64,000 nucleotides of DNA from Sva-07 sp963793335 (GCA_963793335.1 CAWBZS010000014.1:102602-166601), one strand, 5' to 3'. Positions 44,048 through 53,063 are shown, counted from the first letter of the stretch. Numbers and translations: made by a program. Notes: generated from the sequence alone by a model not told the origin.

Positions 44048-45045
44048 GACGCGGCCTCCTGATGGTCGTCGGTACTGGATCGATCGGGATTCTGCTCGTC
44101 GGGTTCGTCGCCGGCGAAGTGCGTCCCGGTCACGTGCAGGTAGACGTCGTCGAGGGTCGGGGTGCGCAGCGTGAGCGACCGAACGGGCATGCCACATCCG
44201 TTGAGGGCAACGGCGACCTGGGCGATGAGCCCGGCCCCGTCGGTGGTCACCACAGCGAGTTCGTTGTTGTGAATCTGGACCTCGTCGATCCCGTTGATGG
44301 CTCGTACCGCGTCAGCGGCGAGGTTCGGATCGCCGTCGACCTCGGCTTGGATCAGGTCGGTACCGATCTGACGCTTGAGCTCCGCTGGTGCACCCTCGGC
44401 GACCAACAGTCCGTTGGAGATCACACCGACCCGGTCGGCGAGCTCGTCGGCCTCTTCGAGGTACTGGGTCGTGAGGAAGATCGTCATGCCGTTGTCGCGG
44501 TTCAGTCGGCGCACCTCGGCCCACACCGACGACCGGCTCGCCGGGTCGAGACCGGTGGTCGGCTCGTCGAGGAACAGCACCTGCGGGCGATGGATCAGCG
44601 ACATGGCCAGGTCGAGGCGTCGCTTCATTCCACCGGAATACGATTCGACCCGGTCATCGATCGCAGTGCCGATGTCGACCAACCCGATGACGTCGTCCAT
44701 TCGGTACTTGATGTCGCTGGCAGTCAACCCGTAGAGGCGCCCCTGCAGATTGAGCATTTCGCGACCGGTTTGCTTGCCGTCGATCGACGAGTCCTGCAGC
44801 GCCACGCCGATGCGAAGTCGGATCTCGTCGGACTGGGTGGCCACGTCGAACCCGGCGACCGAGGCGGTGCCGGACGTGATGCCGAGCAAGGTGCACAGCA
44901 TCTTGACCGTGGTCGACTTGCCCGCGCCGTTCGGGCCGAGAAACCCGTAGATCTCGCCGAACGGCACGTCGAGGTCGATGCCGTCGACGGCATGGTTGTC
45001 GCCGAAGGTTCGCCGGAGTTCCCGGGCAAGGATCGCTGATGACAT
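44044..45045 (-). CDS. ABC transporter ATPase (DrrA-like)
   Basis: The 333-residue ATPase has Walker A GPNGAGKST (near 36-44), signature YSGGMKRRLDLAMSL (near 134-148), Walker B LFLDEPTTGLDP, and a C-terminal extension of about 100 residues (VQIHNNELAVVTTDG, VRSLTLRTPTLDDVYL) typical of DrrA/CcmA-like exporters. It powers the permease encoded next. Start ATG 45045 is chosen because the ORF's nine upstream residues are not conserved. A strong terminator-like hairpin separates it from the MacB-like unit. Confidence 0.9.
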   Translation of the reverse strand: MSSAILARELRRTFGDNHAVDGIDLDVPFGEIYGFLGPNGAGKSTTVKMLCTLLGITSGTASVAGFDVATQSDEIRLRIGVALQDSSIDGKQTGREMLNLQGRLYGLTASDIKYRMDDVIGLVDIGTAIDDRVESYSGGMKRRLDLAMSLIHRPQVLFLDEPTTGLDPASRSSVWAEVRRLNRDNGMTIFLTTQYLEEADELADRVGVISNGLLVAEGAPAELKRQIGTDLIQAEVDGDPNLAADAVRAINGIDEVQIHNNELAVVTTDGAGLIAQVAVALNGCGMPVRSLTLRTPTLDDVYLHVTGTHFAGDEPDEQNPDRSSTDDHQEAAS

Positions 45046-45086
45046 CCCACGATCATGCCCCGTCGATGTCACACCTGCACACCGAA

Positions 45087-45147
45087 GTTCCCCCAGCCCG
45101 GGTCTCCGGGGGCGTTGGTGGTTCCGCGAGACCCGGGCTCGGGGAAC
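45087..45147. terminator. 20-bp-stem hairpin between the MacB-like and DrrAB-like units
   Basis: GTTCCCC and AGCCCGGGTCTC (45087-45106) pair with GAGACCCGGGCT and GGGGAAC (45128-45147), with one unpaired C on each arm and a 21-bp loop. It lies right after the stop of the MacB-like ATPase on the minus strand, the expected position of a terminator. No clear T-run follows, so it may be a Rho-assisted or attenuator-like structure. Confidence 0.6.
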
Positions 45148-45148
45148 C

Positions 45149-45853
45149 TCAGGCTTCGAGGCGGCCGTCGATGATGTGGACGCTGCGGTCGCAGTAGTGC
45201 GTGATGCGCTCGTCGTGGGTGACGACGATGGCTGCGGTACCGCGCGACTTCATCTCGTTGCGGATCAGCTCCATCACCTGCTCACCGAGCTCGGTGTCGA
45301 GCGCCGAGGTCGGTTCGTCGAACAACACGAGCGCCGGATCGTTCATCAACGCACGCCCGATCGCCACTCGCTGACGCTGGCCGCCCGAGAGCTGCGAGGG
45401 AAGGTTCTTGGCCCGGTCAGCAAGGCCGAGCTCCGCGAGCAGTTGATCGGCGCGGGCCTTCGCCGGTGCTCCGGTGCGCTTGCCGAGTTCGTCGACCACC
45501 AGCAGGTTTTCGCGGGCGTTGAGGAACGGCACCAGGTTGACCGACTGGAAGACGAACCCGACCTTGTCCTGGCGGAACTTGGTGAGCTCCTTCGCGTCAT
45601 GGTTCGAGATGTCCTCGCCTCCGACGACGATCGTTCCCTCGGTGGCCGACAAGATCCCACCGGCGATCGAGCACAGCGTGGTCTTGCCGGAGCCCGATGG
45701 TCCGACCAGGGCCACCATTTCGTCGGAGCCGAGGGTGAGCGTGGCGTGGTCGAGGGCAACGACGTCGGAGCCGTCTCCCATCGTGTACACCTTGCGGACG
45801 TCGTTGAGCTGTAGTGCGGTCGACGTGGGGGCCGGGGCTGGTGCGGTGGTCAT
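45149..45853 (-). CDS. ABC transporter ATPase (LolD/MacB-like)
   Basis: The 234-residue ATPase has Walker A GPSGSGKTT (near 51-59), FVFQSVNLVP Q-loop, signature LSGGQRQRVAIGRAL, Walker B LVLFDEPTSALD and IVVTHDERI. It is the third gene of a unit with two FtsX-type permeases encoded upstream (45867-48112). Such complexes mostly extract or export lipoproteins, peptides or antibiotics. Gap of 13 bp to the permease gene. Confidence 0.9.
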   Translation of the reverse strand: MTTAPAPAPTSTALQLNDVRKVYTMGDGSDVVALDHATLTLGSDEMVALVGPSGSGKTTLCSIAGGILSATEGTIVVGGEDISNHDAKELTKFRQDKVGFVFQSVNLVPFLNARENLLVVDELGKRTGAPAKARADQLLAELGLADRAKNLPSQLSGGQRQRVAIGRALMNDPALVLFDEPTSALDTELGEQVMELIRNEMKSRGTAAIVVTHDERITHYCDRSVHIIDGRLEA

Positions 45854-45866
45854 GAAGTGATTCCCG

Positions 45867-46970
45867 TCATGAGGTGGTTCCGATGGCAGAAGCGGGGTCG
45901 ACGCGCAACACGCGCCGCAGTGAGAACGAGCAGCCGAGCACGGCGGCAACGAGGAGCAGCACGGTGCTCAAGATGATGCGGCCCGGTGTGATCAGCAGCG
46001 GGATCGAGCCAGGTGGCAACAACACGTCGAGCAGCACCACGAGCGTGCCCGCGATCAGCGCGGCGATCGCAGTGACGACCACGGCTTGCGCGACGAGCCC
46101 GGCGAAGATCGTCGACGACTTCGCCCCGAGCGCCTTCAACACGCCGTACAGACTGGTGCGTTCGACGGTGAGGAGCGCGAAGAACAGGCCGATCACGACG
46201 AGTGCGATGGCGATCGTGACACCGATGATCTGGTTGAACGTGGCCGTCTGCTCCTGGATCCCGGGGATCGCGTCGATGGCACCGTCGACGGTGAACGACT
46301 CGGTGGCGCCGTCCGTTGCCGCGTCGATCTCGGCGGGTAGGTCGTCGCCGGCGCCTTGGACGATCAGTCCCTGCCACACGTCGGCGCCCAGCTGTGCGTC
46401 GGGCCGATTGTCGCTGAGCACCTCGCGCCAGGTGTCGGGCGCCGCCCACAGACTTGCCTGCCCGTTGAAGGTCGTGTCGCTGACGAAACCGGCGATCTCG
46501 ATCGGGGAGCGTGCCGGACCGAGCTCGATGATCATGCCGACCTCGACACCGTCGGCTTCGAGGATGTCGTCCGCCCAGGCCTGTCCGGGGGGCGGGGCGT
46601 CGGGCACGCCCTCCGGCGCGAGTTCGTAGCCGAACAACGCGACACCGGCGAGGTCGCGCGGGCCCTTGCCGGGGATGCGGGCGCCGAGCTGCACGTTGCC
46701 GATGCCGCCCACCGCAGTGACCCCGGGGATGGCCTCGATCTCGGCGCGCGTCTGCGGCTCGATTCGGCTGCGCACGAACGAGGCCTGCGCCGTGTCGGAG
46801 TACACGATCGCATCGGCGTTCTGGGCTCGGATCGCCCCGGTGGAGGACGCGATCAGGCCGTCGAGGAGGCCGCCGAGGAACATCAGCAGAATGGCGATCA
46901 AGGTGAGGATCACCGTGGCGACGGAGAACCGGCCGGGACGCCGCCGGAGTTCGGTGAGTGCAAGCTTCAC
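45867..46970 (-). CDS. FtsX/MacB-type ABC permease
   Basis: The 367-residue product has one N-terminal helix (about 18-42, FSVATVILTLIAILLMFLGGLLDGL), a large extracytoplasmic domain to about residue 245 and three helices at the C-terminus (about 250-275, 295-325, 330-355). The GTG at 46970 overlaps the stop of the next upstream permease by 4 nt. It is one of two permeases served by the LolD/MacB-like ATPase. Confidence 0.88.
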   Translation of the reverse strand: MKLALTELRRRPGRFSVATVILTLIAILLMFLGGLLDGLIASSTGAIRAQNADAIVYSDTAQASFVRSRIEPQTRAEIEAIPGVTAVGGIGNVQLGARIPGKGPRDLAGVALFGYELAPEGVPDAPPPGQAWADDILEADGVEVGMIIELGPARSPIEIAGFVSDTTFNGQASLWAAPDTWREVLSDNRPDAQLGADVWQGLIVQGAGDDLPAEIDAATDGATESFTVDGAIDAIPGIQEQTATFNQIIGVTIAIALVVIGLFFALLTVERTSLYGVLKALGAKSSTIFAGLVAQAVVVTAIAALIAGTLVVLLDVLLPPGSIPLLITPGRIILSTVLLLVAAVLGCSFSLRRVLRVDPASAIGTTS

Positions 46971-48112
46971 GAACCCACACCCTGTCCTGTGGTGGCTTCG
47001 ATCGGATCGATGGCGAGCACTCGTCGAGCGGCCACGAGCGAGCTGATCAGGCCGAGTCCCATCAGCAGCACCGACCAGAAGATCACCGCGCCGGTCTCGA
47101 AGTTCAGCGCGATCCCACCGAGTGCACCTTGCGAGAGCGGGTAGTAGAGGAGTGTGCCGACCAGCAAGCCGGCGCCGATGATCACGACCACCTGGATCAG
47201 CAGTGACGCGACGAGTCGGCCCGCCGGGGCCCCGATGGCGCGAAGCAGGGTGAGCGAGTTGGCCTTCTGGAACGTGACGATCAGGAAGAACAGGCCGGTC
47301 ACGCACGGCACCACGAGGCCGTACAGCAAGAAGATGATGTTGAACGACTGCTGCACCTGCGCCACGCCCGGGGTCTCGGCGGCGGCGTCCTCACGGGTCA
47401 ACGCGTCGAGGTCGAGCGACTGATCGTTGATCGATTCGACCGCCTGCTCGGGCGTGAACCCTTCGGCTGGGATCACACCGAGCACGTTCGGCAACGGGGT
47501 GCCCGCATCGGGATTCACGCTGGCCACCGCTTGGAGATACGTGTCGTACGACGTGAAGAGTGTGGGCGACACGTTGAGCTGGGCGTTTGCGGCCAGGCCG
47601 ACGATCTCGATGGTCTTGCCTCCCGGCAGCAGGGTGACCGTGTTGCCGATGCCGTAGCCGAGGCCGACGTCGGCGTCGCTCACGACCGCTTCGTCGTCGC
47701 TGACGGGGAGTCGTCCCTCGGTCACGTCGGTCGGGGCGCCGATGCCGTTGCCGTCAGGGCCGAGTTCGTAGCCGATGATCGTGGTGTCGAACGCCTCGTT
47801 GTCCTCGTTGCCGCTCGGCAAGGCGGTGAACGTGCCTTGGCCGATTCGACCGACCTCACCGGTTCCCGGCGCGTTGCGGACCTGCTCCTCCATCGGCGGC
47901 GTGATCACGCTGCCTTGGATCACCCGCTGACCGTCGACGCTGTAGACGAGCACGGGTGCACTCTGCTCCTTGATGGCGCCGATGAAGCCGTTGATCAGCC
48001 CGTTCTGCAGCGACTGCTGGAACAGGATCAGGAACACCAGGAGCGCGATGGATGCGATCAACAGGGCAAAGCGCACCTTGGCGCGAGCCATCTCTTTGAA
48101 CGCGAGAAACAT
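46967..48112 (-). CDS. FtsX/MacB-type ABC permease (second subunit)
   Basis: The 381-residue product has the same plan as the preceding permease: N-terminal helix (about 13-35, FALLIASIALLVFLILFQQSL), outer domain, three C-terminal helices, and a final DPIEATTGQGVGS-like tail. It is the first gene of the exporter unit; two different permeases with a single ATPase suggest a heterodimeric channel. It diverges from the LLM gene at 48204 over about 90 bp. Confidence 0.88.
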   Translation of the reverse strand: MFLAFKEMARAKVRFALLIASIALLVFLILFQQSLQNGLINGFIGAIKEQSAPVLVYSVDGQRVIQGSVITPPMEEQVRNAPGTGEVGRIGQGTFTALPSGNEDNEAFDTTIIGYELGPDGNGIGAPTDVTEGRLPVSDDEAVVSDADVGLGYGIGNTVTLLPGGKTIEIVGLAANAQLNVSPTLFTSYDTYLQAVASVNPDAGTPLPNVLGVIPAEGFTPEQAVESINDQSLDLDALTREDAAAETPGVAQVQQSFNIIFLLYGLVVPCVTGLFFLIVTFQKANSLTLLRAIGAPAGRLVASLLIQVVVIIGAGLLVGTLLYYPLSQGALGGIALNFETGAVIFWSVLLMGLGLISSLVAARRVLAIDPIEATTGQGVGS

Positions 48113-48203
48113 CGTCGGCAGACCTCGGCGCAGGACGCTAGCGACGAGTCGATCGAATCGTCCATCGTTGGCGGTACCGGCGACGCCGTGGGAAGCTGCG
48201 TTG

Positions 48204-49199
48204 ATGACGTACCCGGTTGCGCTGTATCTGCAAGACGCTCACGACATCCGCCACGGCATCGAGTTGGCGCAGTTTGCCGAGGCGAAGGGCTTTGATGCCG
48301 TGTGGCAGGCCGACAGCCGGCTCGTGCGCGACGCCGTGGTGCCGATGGCGGCGTTCGCTGCCAATACCGAGCGCATCAAGATCGGCTCCGGTGTGCTCGA
48401 CATCTGGACTCGCAACGCCGCTCGATTGGCGTCGACGTTCTCGACGCTCGACGATCTTGCGCCGGGTCGGATCATCTGCGGTCTCGGCGCCTGGTGGGAT
48501 CCGCTGGCGTCGAAGGTGGGCATCGATCGCAGCCGTCCGCTCAAGGTGATGCGCGAAGTGGTCGAGGCGACACGGGGATTGCTCGCGAACGAGACCGTCT
48601 CGGTCGACGGGTACCACGTGCAACTCGACGGGGTGGAACTCGACTACGTCTACCAGGAGCGGCGAGCGAAGGACGTGCCGATCTACATCGGTGCCACCGG
48701 GATGCAGATGATGGAACTCACGGGCGAGATCGCGGATGGAGCGGTGCTGAACTATCTCGTTTCGCCGGACTACAACGTGCGTGCGATCGAGGCGTTGCGC
48801 AAGGGGGCCGCCACGTCCGGCCGAACGATCGACGACATCGACCGGCCGCAGCTCGTGGTGTGTTCGGTCGACGACGATCGTCAGGCCGCGCTCGACGGCG
48901 CCCGGCTGCTCGTCACCCAGTACCTCGGCCAGCAGCCGCACATCATGAAGGCGTCGGGTGTGCCGCAGGAGTTGCTCGACGAGATCGGCGAGGTGCTCAC
49001 GTGGCCGGCCACCCACGACGAGGTGGTGACGGCGAGCAAGCTCGTCCCCGACGAGATCGTGCAGATGATCACCGCATCGGGAACCCCAGACGAGGTGCGC
49101 GCCAAGGTCGATGAGTACGTGGCCGCTGGATGTACGTGTCCGATCCTCTACCCGCTCGCCGACGACGTCCACCTGATGATCGACACCTTCGCCCGCTGA
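48204..49199 (+). CDS. LLM-class F420-dependent oxidoreductase (Mer-like)
   Basis: The 331-residue product is a luciferase-like F420 enzyme: FAEAKGFDAVWQADSRLVRD, RIKIGSGVLDIWTRNAARLASTFSTLDDLAPGRIICGLGAWWDPLASKVGI and YIGATGMQMMELTGEIADG. It resembles the 5,10-methylenetetrahydromethanopterin reductase-like group (TIGR03842/Mer-like). It likely catalyses a hydride transfer with reduced F420. Immediately after its stop stands a perfect palindrome (49201-49231). Confidence 0.88.
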   Translation: MTYPVALYLQDAHDIRHGIELAQFAEAKGFDAVWQADSRLVRDAVVPMAAFAANTERIKIGSGVLDIWTRNAARLASTFSTLDDLAPGRIICGLGAWWDPLASKVGIDRSRPLKVMREVVEATRGLLANETVSVDGYHVQLDGVELDYVYQERRAKDVPIYIGATGMQMMELTGEIADGAVLNYLVSPDYNVRAIEALRKGAATSGRTIDDIDRPQLVVCSVDDDRQAALDGARLLVTQYLGQQPHIMKASGVPQELLDEIGEVLTWPATHDEVVTASKLVPDEIVQMITASGTPDEVRAKVDEYVAAGCTCPILYPLADDVHLMIDTFAR

Positions 49200-49200
49200 C

Positions 49201-49231
49201 GTCACGTTTGGTGTCAGACACCAAACGTGAC
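49201..49231. repeat. Perfect 15-bp-arm palindrome after a stop codon
   Basis: GTCACGTTTGGTGTC, one A, then the exact reverse complement. It starts 1 bp after the F420 gene's TGA. The same core (TTTGGTGTC-N-GACACCAA) recurs after rlmB at 52824. Likely a terminator-type or REP-like element. Confidence 0.85.
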
Positions 49232-49257
49232 ATCACGATTGCCTATGGTCTGGGGGC

Positions 49258-49923
49258 ATGCGCATCACGTTGCCGTCCGGAACCGAGGCCGAGATCGCCG
49301 AACCGTCTGACACCGACGACCCGGCAACGATGGGGTTGGTGATCGCCCCGGACATCTTTGGTCTGCGTCCACTGTTCGACGACATGGTCGCTCGACTGTC
49401 GTCGGTGTGGTCGATGACCGTGTGCGCGGTCGAACCCTTTCCGGGCCGCGATCTCGGCGACGACGTCGATCCCCGTTTCGCCGCGGTGCCGGAACTCGAC
49501 GACGACGCTCATCTTCGCGACCTCGTCGAAGCGGCCGACGCCACCGGTTGCGACACCGTTGGTCTTCTCGGCTTCTGCATGGGTGCGATGTACTGCTTCA
49601 AGGCGGCGCGCAGCGAACGATTCTCGAAGATCGCCGGCTTCTACGGGATGATCCGCCTGCCAGACACGTGGCAGGGCCCGGGGCAGGGCGAGCCGCTCGA
49701 CCATCTCGCGGTGGGCGATCCAGCGAGGGTGCTCGCGATCATCGGCGACCTCGATCCGTACACGCCACCCGACGATGTGGTTGCGCTCGAAGCGTTGGGC
49801 GTCAGCGTCGTCCGGTACCCCGAGGCCGAGCACGGTTTCGCCCACGCCCCCGATCGGCCGGCCCATCGCCCCGACGACGCCGCGGATGCCTGGCAACGAG
49901 CCCACGCGTGGCTCACCACCTGA
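49258..49923 (+). CDS. Dienelactone hydrolase-family protein
   Basis: The 221-residue alpha/beta hydrolase starts MRITLPSGTEAEIAEPS and has VIAPDIFGLRPLFDDMVARL (the Glu is replaced by Asp in PDIFG), nucleophile elbow GFCMGA (Cys near 103), IGDLDPYTP with catalytic Asp and AEHGFAHAPDRP with catalytic His. It is related to but distinct from the gene at 17511. A carboxylester or lactone hydrolase in the cytoplasm is the best reading. Confidence 0.85.
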   Translation: MRITLPSGTEAEIAEPSDTDDPATMGLVIAPDIFGLRPLFDDMVARLSSVWSMTVCAVEPFPGRDLGDDVDPRFAAVPELDDDAHLRDLVEAADATGCDTVGLLGFCMGAMYCFKAARSERFSKIAGFYGMIRLPDTWQGPGQGEPLDHLAVGDPARVLAIIGDLDPYTPPDDVVALEALGVSVVRYPEAEHGFAHAPDRPAHRPDDAADAWQRAHAWLTT

Positions 49924-49957
49924 CCACCTGACGACTGCCCGAGCAGGACAACCGTGA

Positions 49958-50620
49958 TCAGCGGGCGCGAAGCTCGAGGCGGTCGCGCTGGGTGATGCGG
50001 TAGCTGCGGTCGTTCTGCTCGAGCCAGCCGAGACGGATGAAGCTGGCGATTGCCTTGTTGACACGCTCTCGCGAGGCGCCCACCATGCCGGCAAGCTCCT
50101 CCTGGGTGACCGGCAGCGTGAACTCGTCGATGCCGTCGGCCAACTCCAACAGGCGCTTGGCCGTGCGCCCGGTGACGTCGAGGAAGACCGAGTCGGCCAG
50201 CGCCTCGTCGGTGACCCGGATTCGCTGCGCGAGCAGCCGAGCGACGTTCCACAGCAGCTTCGGATTCTCGTCGAACATCGAGAGCACGTCGGTGTAGGGG
50301 ATCGACAGCACGGTGGTGGGCTCGAGGGCCCGGGCCATCGCCGATCGGGGCCCCTCGTCGAGCATGCCCATCTCGCCGAAGAGGTCGCCCGCCTCCATCA
50401 ATGCCACGACGCTCTCGCGTCGGTCGATCGGATTCGCCAAGGCGATGGCGAGCCGACCACGCAGCACGAGGTACAGCGCCTCGGGAGGATCACCCTCGTT
50501 GAACAGCATGTCGCCGCGTATCAGGTGCACCTCATGGCCGGCACGAGCGACCCGTCCCAGGGCGTCAGGTGCGGCGTCGGCGAAGAAGTCGGTACGGGCG
50601 AGGGTGTCTTCATGAGCCAT
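49958..50620 (-). CDS. Crp/Fnr-family cyclic-nucleotide-responsive regulator
   Basis: The 220-residue protein has a cNBD with FNEGDPPEALYLVLRGRLAIAL and the cassette GDLFGEMGMLDEGPRSAMARAL (Glu and Arg retained), a dimer helix, and a C-terminal winged helix with VTQEELAGMVGASRERVNKAIASFIRLGWL. This is the global Crp type of Actinobacteria (mycobacterial Rv3676/GlxR-like) and so could control the cNBD genes elsewhere in the window. It diverges from ispD by about 30 bp. Confidence 0.88.
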   Translation of the reverse strand: MAHEDTLARTDFFADAAPDALGRVARAGHEVHLIRGDMLFNEGDPPEALYLVLRGRLAIALANPIDRRESVVALMEAGDLFGEMGMLDEGPRSAMARALEPTTVLSIPYTDVLSMFDENPKLLWNVARLLAQRIRVTDEALADSVFLDVTGRTAKRLLELADGIDEFTLPVTQEELAGMVGASRERVNKAIASFIRLGWLEQNDRSYRITQRDRLELRAR

Positions 50621-50651
50621 GACATCGGTCACGGTACTACCCTGCGGCGTT

Positions 50652-51302
50652 GTGCCCGGTGCCCAGCAGACATGGACCATCGTTGTCGGTGGTGGAAGCG
50701 GCAGCCGCTTCGGCACGCCCAAGCAGTACGAGGCATTCGGCGATGCCCGTGTGATCGATCGCTCGGTCGCCGTCGCCCGCGACGCCTGCGACGGCGTGGT
50801 GACCGTGGTGCCACCTGCCGACGCTGCCCGAGAGCATGCCGTGTCAGGTGGTGCCACCCGAAGTGAGTCGGTTCGTGCCGGCCTCGCAGCGGTGCCTGCT
50901 TCGGCGACGATCATCTGTGTCCACGATGCCGCACGTCCCCTCGCCGATGTCGCGCTCTACCAGCGGGTGATCGACGCGGTGGCCGCCGGTGCTGACGCAG
51001 CGATTCCCGGTGTCGCAGTCGCCGACACGATCAAGGTGATCGACGCCGATGGCGCGGTCGTGTCCACGCCGGATCGTTCGTCCCTGGTCGCGGTCCAGAC
51101 CCCGCAGGCGTTCCGGGCGGAGGTGCTGCGTCGAGCGCACGATCTCGACGGTGATGCCACCGACGATGCCGCCCTGGTGGAGGCGCTCGGTGGGCGTGTC
51201 GTGGTGGTCGCAGGCGACCCGCGCAATCGGAAGATCACGGTGCCCGACGATCTCGTCTGGGCCAGGGCGCAGGTCGAATCACAGATGGGAGCCGGCAGGT
51301 GA
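50652..51302 (+). CDS. ispD: 2-C-methyl-D-erythritol 4-phosphate cytidylyltransferase
   Basis: The 216-residue enzyme has IVVGGGSGSRFGTPKQYEAF at the start (the glycine-rich CTP loop with the Lys-Gln), VHDAARPL (about 95-103) and the C-terminal VVAGDPRNRKITVPDDLVWARA. It transfers CMP to MEP in the non-mevalonate isoprenoid route. GTG 50652 begins the domain; the stop overlaps the ispF start by 4 nt. Confidence 0.92.
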   Translation: MPGAQQTWTIVVGGGSGSRFGTPKQYEAFGDARVIDRSVAVARDACDGVVTVVPPADAAREHAVSGGATRSESVRAGLAAVPASATIICVHDAARPLADVALYQRVIDAVAAGADAAIPGVAVADTIKVIDADGAVVSTPDRSSLVAVQTPQAFRAEVLRRAHDLDGDATDDAALVEALGGRVVVVAGDPRNRKITVPDDLVWARAQVESQMGAGR

Positions 51303-51796
51303 ATCCGAGCGAGATGCGTGTCGGTCAGGGATTCGACATCCACCGATTCAGCGCCGATCCTGACCGGGCGATGGTGCTCGGCGGGTGCCACTTCGATGGG
51401 GTGATCGGCCTCGAGGGCCACAGCGATGCCGATGCCGTCGCGCACGCCTGTGCCGATGCATTGCTCGGCGCCGCCGGCCTCGGTGACATCGGGATGCACT
51501 TTCCGGACACCGACGACCGCTGGTCTGGTGCCGACTCGATGGCACTGCTGCGTCACGTGGTGTCGATGCTCGCCGAGGATGGTTGGCGAGCGTCGAACAT
51601 CGATTGTGCAGTGGTGTGCGAACGGCCCAAGATCGCCCCGTACCGTGACGAGATGCAACGCAATCTCAGCGCCGCTGTCGGGGCTCCCGTCAGCGTCAAG
51701 GGCAACCGGGCCGAGCAACTCGGCTCGATCGGACGCGAAGAGGGCGTCGTGTGTTTCGCGACGGCACTGATCCATCGATCGGCCGACGCGTCGTGA
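51299..51796 (+). CDS. ispF: 2-C-methyl-D-erythritol 2,4-cyclodiphosphate synthase
   Basis: The 165-residue enzyme has MRVGQGFDIHRF (metal Asp/His), LEGHSDADAVAHACADALLGAAGLGDIGMHFPDTD, and the C-terminal KGNRAEQLGSIGREEG. It cyclises CDP-ME-2-phosphate with release of CMP in the MEP pathway. GTG 51299 has a GGAG ribosome binding site 8 bp upstream; ATG 51314 is an alternative. Overlaps rlmB by 4 nt. Confidence 0.93.
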   Translation: MNPSEMRVGQGFDIHRFSADPDRAMVLGGCHFDGVIGLEGHSDADAVAHACADALLGAAGLGDIGMHFPDTDDRWSGADSMALLRHVVSMLAEDGWRASNIDCAVVCERPKIAPYRDEMQRNLSAAVGAPVSVKGNRAEQLGSIGREEGVVCFATALIHRSADAS

Positions 51797-52827
51797 GCGG
51801 TCGCTCCACCCCGGGCCGTCGCGGTCCGAATCCGAACAAGCCGTCGAGTGGGTCGTCGCGTGGACGGTCGGGTGACAGCGACCGTTCGGGTCGCAGCTCG
51901 GCCGGTCGTGGATCCGGTCGCAGCGGGTCGGGGGGCAGCGCTCGGGGAAACAGCGGATCGCGCGGCAAGGGCGCCCGGAACGACGGACCGGGTCGTGGGC
52001 GCTCGTCGCGCACGAGTGCCGGCGGTTCGCACGGATCGATGGGAAGTGCCGGAGCCGCCAAGGGCCTCGGCGGCCGACAGGTGGAGGGCCGCCAGGCGGT
52101 TCGCGAACTTCTGATGGCCGAGCGTCGCAAGGTGCACGAAGTGTGGATCAGCGCGGAACTCGAAGGCGACCCCGGCGTCGCCGACATCGTCGAGATCGCC
52201 GCCGCCCGACGCATCGTGCTGTTGCACGTGGCGAAGGCGAAGCTGGAGCGCGAGGCGCGCAGCGAGGCACCGCAGGGGGTGCTCGCCCACGCAGCCGAGC
52301 TTCCCGAAGCCGACCTCGGCGTCCTGATCGGGGCTCGCGGTGCGGGCCGCGCGGCGCCGCCGTTTCTCGTCGCGGTCGACGGCGTGACCGATCCCGGCAA
52401 TCTCGGTGCGATCATCCGGAGCTGCGAGGGCGCTGGCGTGACCGGTGTCCTGCTGCCGCGTCACCGTTCGGTCCATGTGACGCCGACGGTTGCCAAGGCC
52501 TCGGCAGGTGCCGTGGAGCATGTGCCGATCGCGCTGATCCCAGGTTTGCCGGCCACGTTGAAGCAGCTGAAGGATCGCGGCATCTGGGTGGTCGGCCTCG
52601 ACGACGGTGCCGACCGCGACCTGTACGACATCGACTCGCTCGCCGTCGAGCCGATCTGCGTGGTGCTCGGGGCGGAGGGTGCCGGGCTGTCGCGCCTTGC
52701 CCGTGAACGATGTGACGCGATCGTGAGCATCCCGATGGCCGGTCGAATCAGTTCGCTGAACGTGTCCACCGCCGCGGCGATCGCGCTCTACGAGGTCGCC
52801 AGGGCTCGTCTCGCTGCCCGGACGTAA
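51793..52827 (+). CDS. rlmB: 23S rRNA 2'-O-ribose methyltransferase (TrmH/SpoU family, RlmB-like)
   Basis: The 344-residue protein has a long Ser/Gly/Arg-rich disordered N-terminus (about 1-85), the RNA substrate-binding small domain (about 90-170; GRQAVRELLMAERRKVHEVWI) and the SpoU methyltransferase domain (about 190-344) with VDGVTDPGNLGAIIRSCEG, LGAEGAGLSRL and IPMAGRISSLNVSTAAAIALYE. It uses SAM to methylate a 23S rRNA guanosine; TrmH-like family members vary. It is in an ispD-ispF-rlmB operon; the cysS gene often found between ispF and rlmB in Actinobacteria is absent. Confidence 0.88.
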   Translation: MSGRSTPGRRGPNPNKPSSGSSRGRSGDSDRSGRSSAGRGSGRSGSGGSARGNSGSRGKGARNDGPGRGRSSRTSAGGSHGSMGSAGAAKGLGGRQVEGRQAVRELLMAERRKVHEVWISAELEGDPGVADIVEIAAARRIVLLHVAKAKLEREARSEAPQGVLAHAAELPEADLGVLIGARGAGRAAPPFLVAVDGVTDPGNLGAIIRSCEGAGVTGVLLPRHRSVHVTPTVAKASAGAVEHVPIALIPGLPATLKQLKDRGIWVVGLDDGADRDLYDIDSLAVEPICVVLGAEGAGLSRLARERCDAIVSIPMAGRISSLNVSTAAAIALYEVARARLAART

Positions 52828-52854
52828 CGTTTGGTGTCTGACACCAATCGTTAC
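52824..52854. repeat. Near-perfect palindrome after the rlmB stop
   Basis: GTAACGTTTGGTGTC, T, then GACACCAATCGTTAC with one mismatch. It embeds the TAA stop of rlmB (52825-52827). Same core as 49201-49231. Confidence 0.85.
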
Positions 52855-52929
52855 ACCACCGGACGTCGACGCTGCGTTGCCGGACGTCGCCCGGCAACCG
52901 TGTGCCACGCCGATATTCTGATCCACCAC

Positions 52930-53005
52930 GCCGGGTTAGCTCAGTTGGTAGAGCACTTGATTTGTAATCATGAGGTGGCGAGTTCGATCCTCGCACCCGG
53001 CTCCA
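52930..53005 (+). tRNA. tRNA-Thr (anticodon TGT) and left attachment site
   Basis: Acceptor GCCGGGT pairs with ACCCGGC; D-arm GCTC/GAGC; anticodon arm CTTGA-ttTGTaa-TCATG (one T-T mismatch) with anticodon TGT; T-arm GGCGAGTTCGATCCTCGC; the 3'-CCA is encoded (53003-53005). The last 47 bp (52959-53005) are repeated exactly at 62113-62159, marking the integration site of the element that follows. Confidence 0.9.
52959..53005. repeat. attL-like 47-bp direct repeat (tRNA 3' end)
   Basis: Exact 47-bp match to 62113-62159, covering the anticodon loop region through CCA of tRNA-Thr. It is the expected product of tyrosine-recombinase integration into a tRNA gene. Confidence 0.9.
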
Positions 53006-53063
53006 CGATCACCCCAGCGTAGAGGCCATTTCTGGTCGCAGCGTTGAGCGGGAGACCGTTCAG

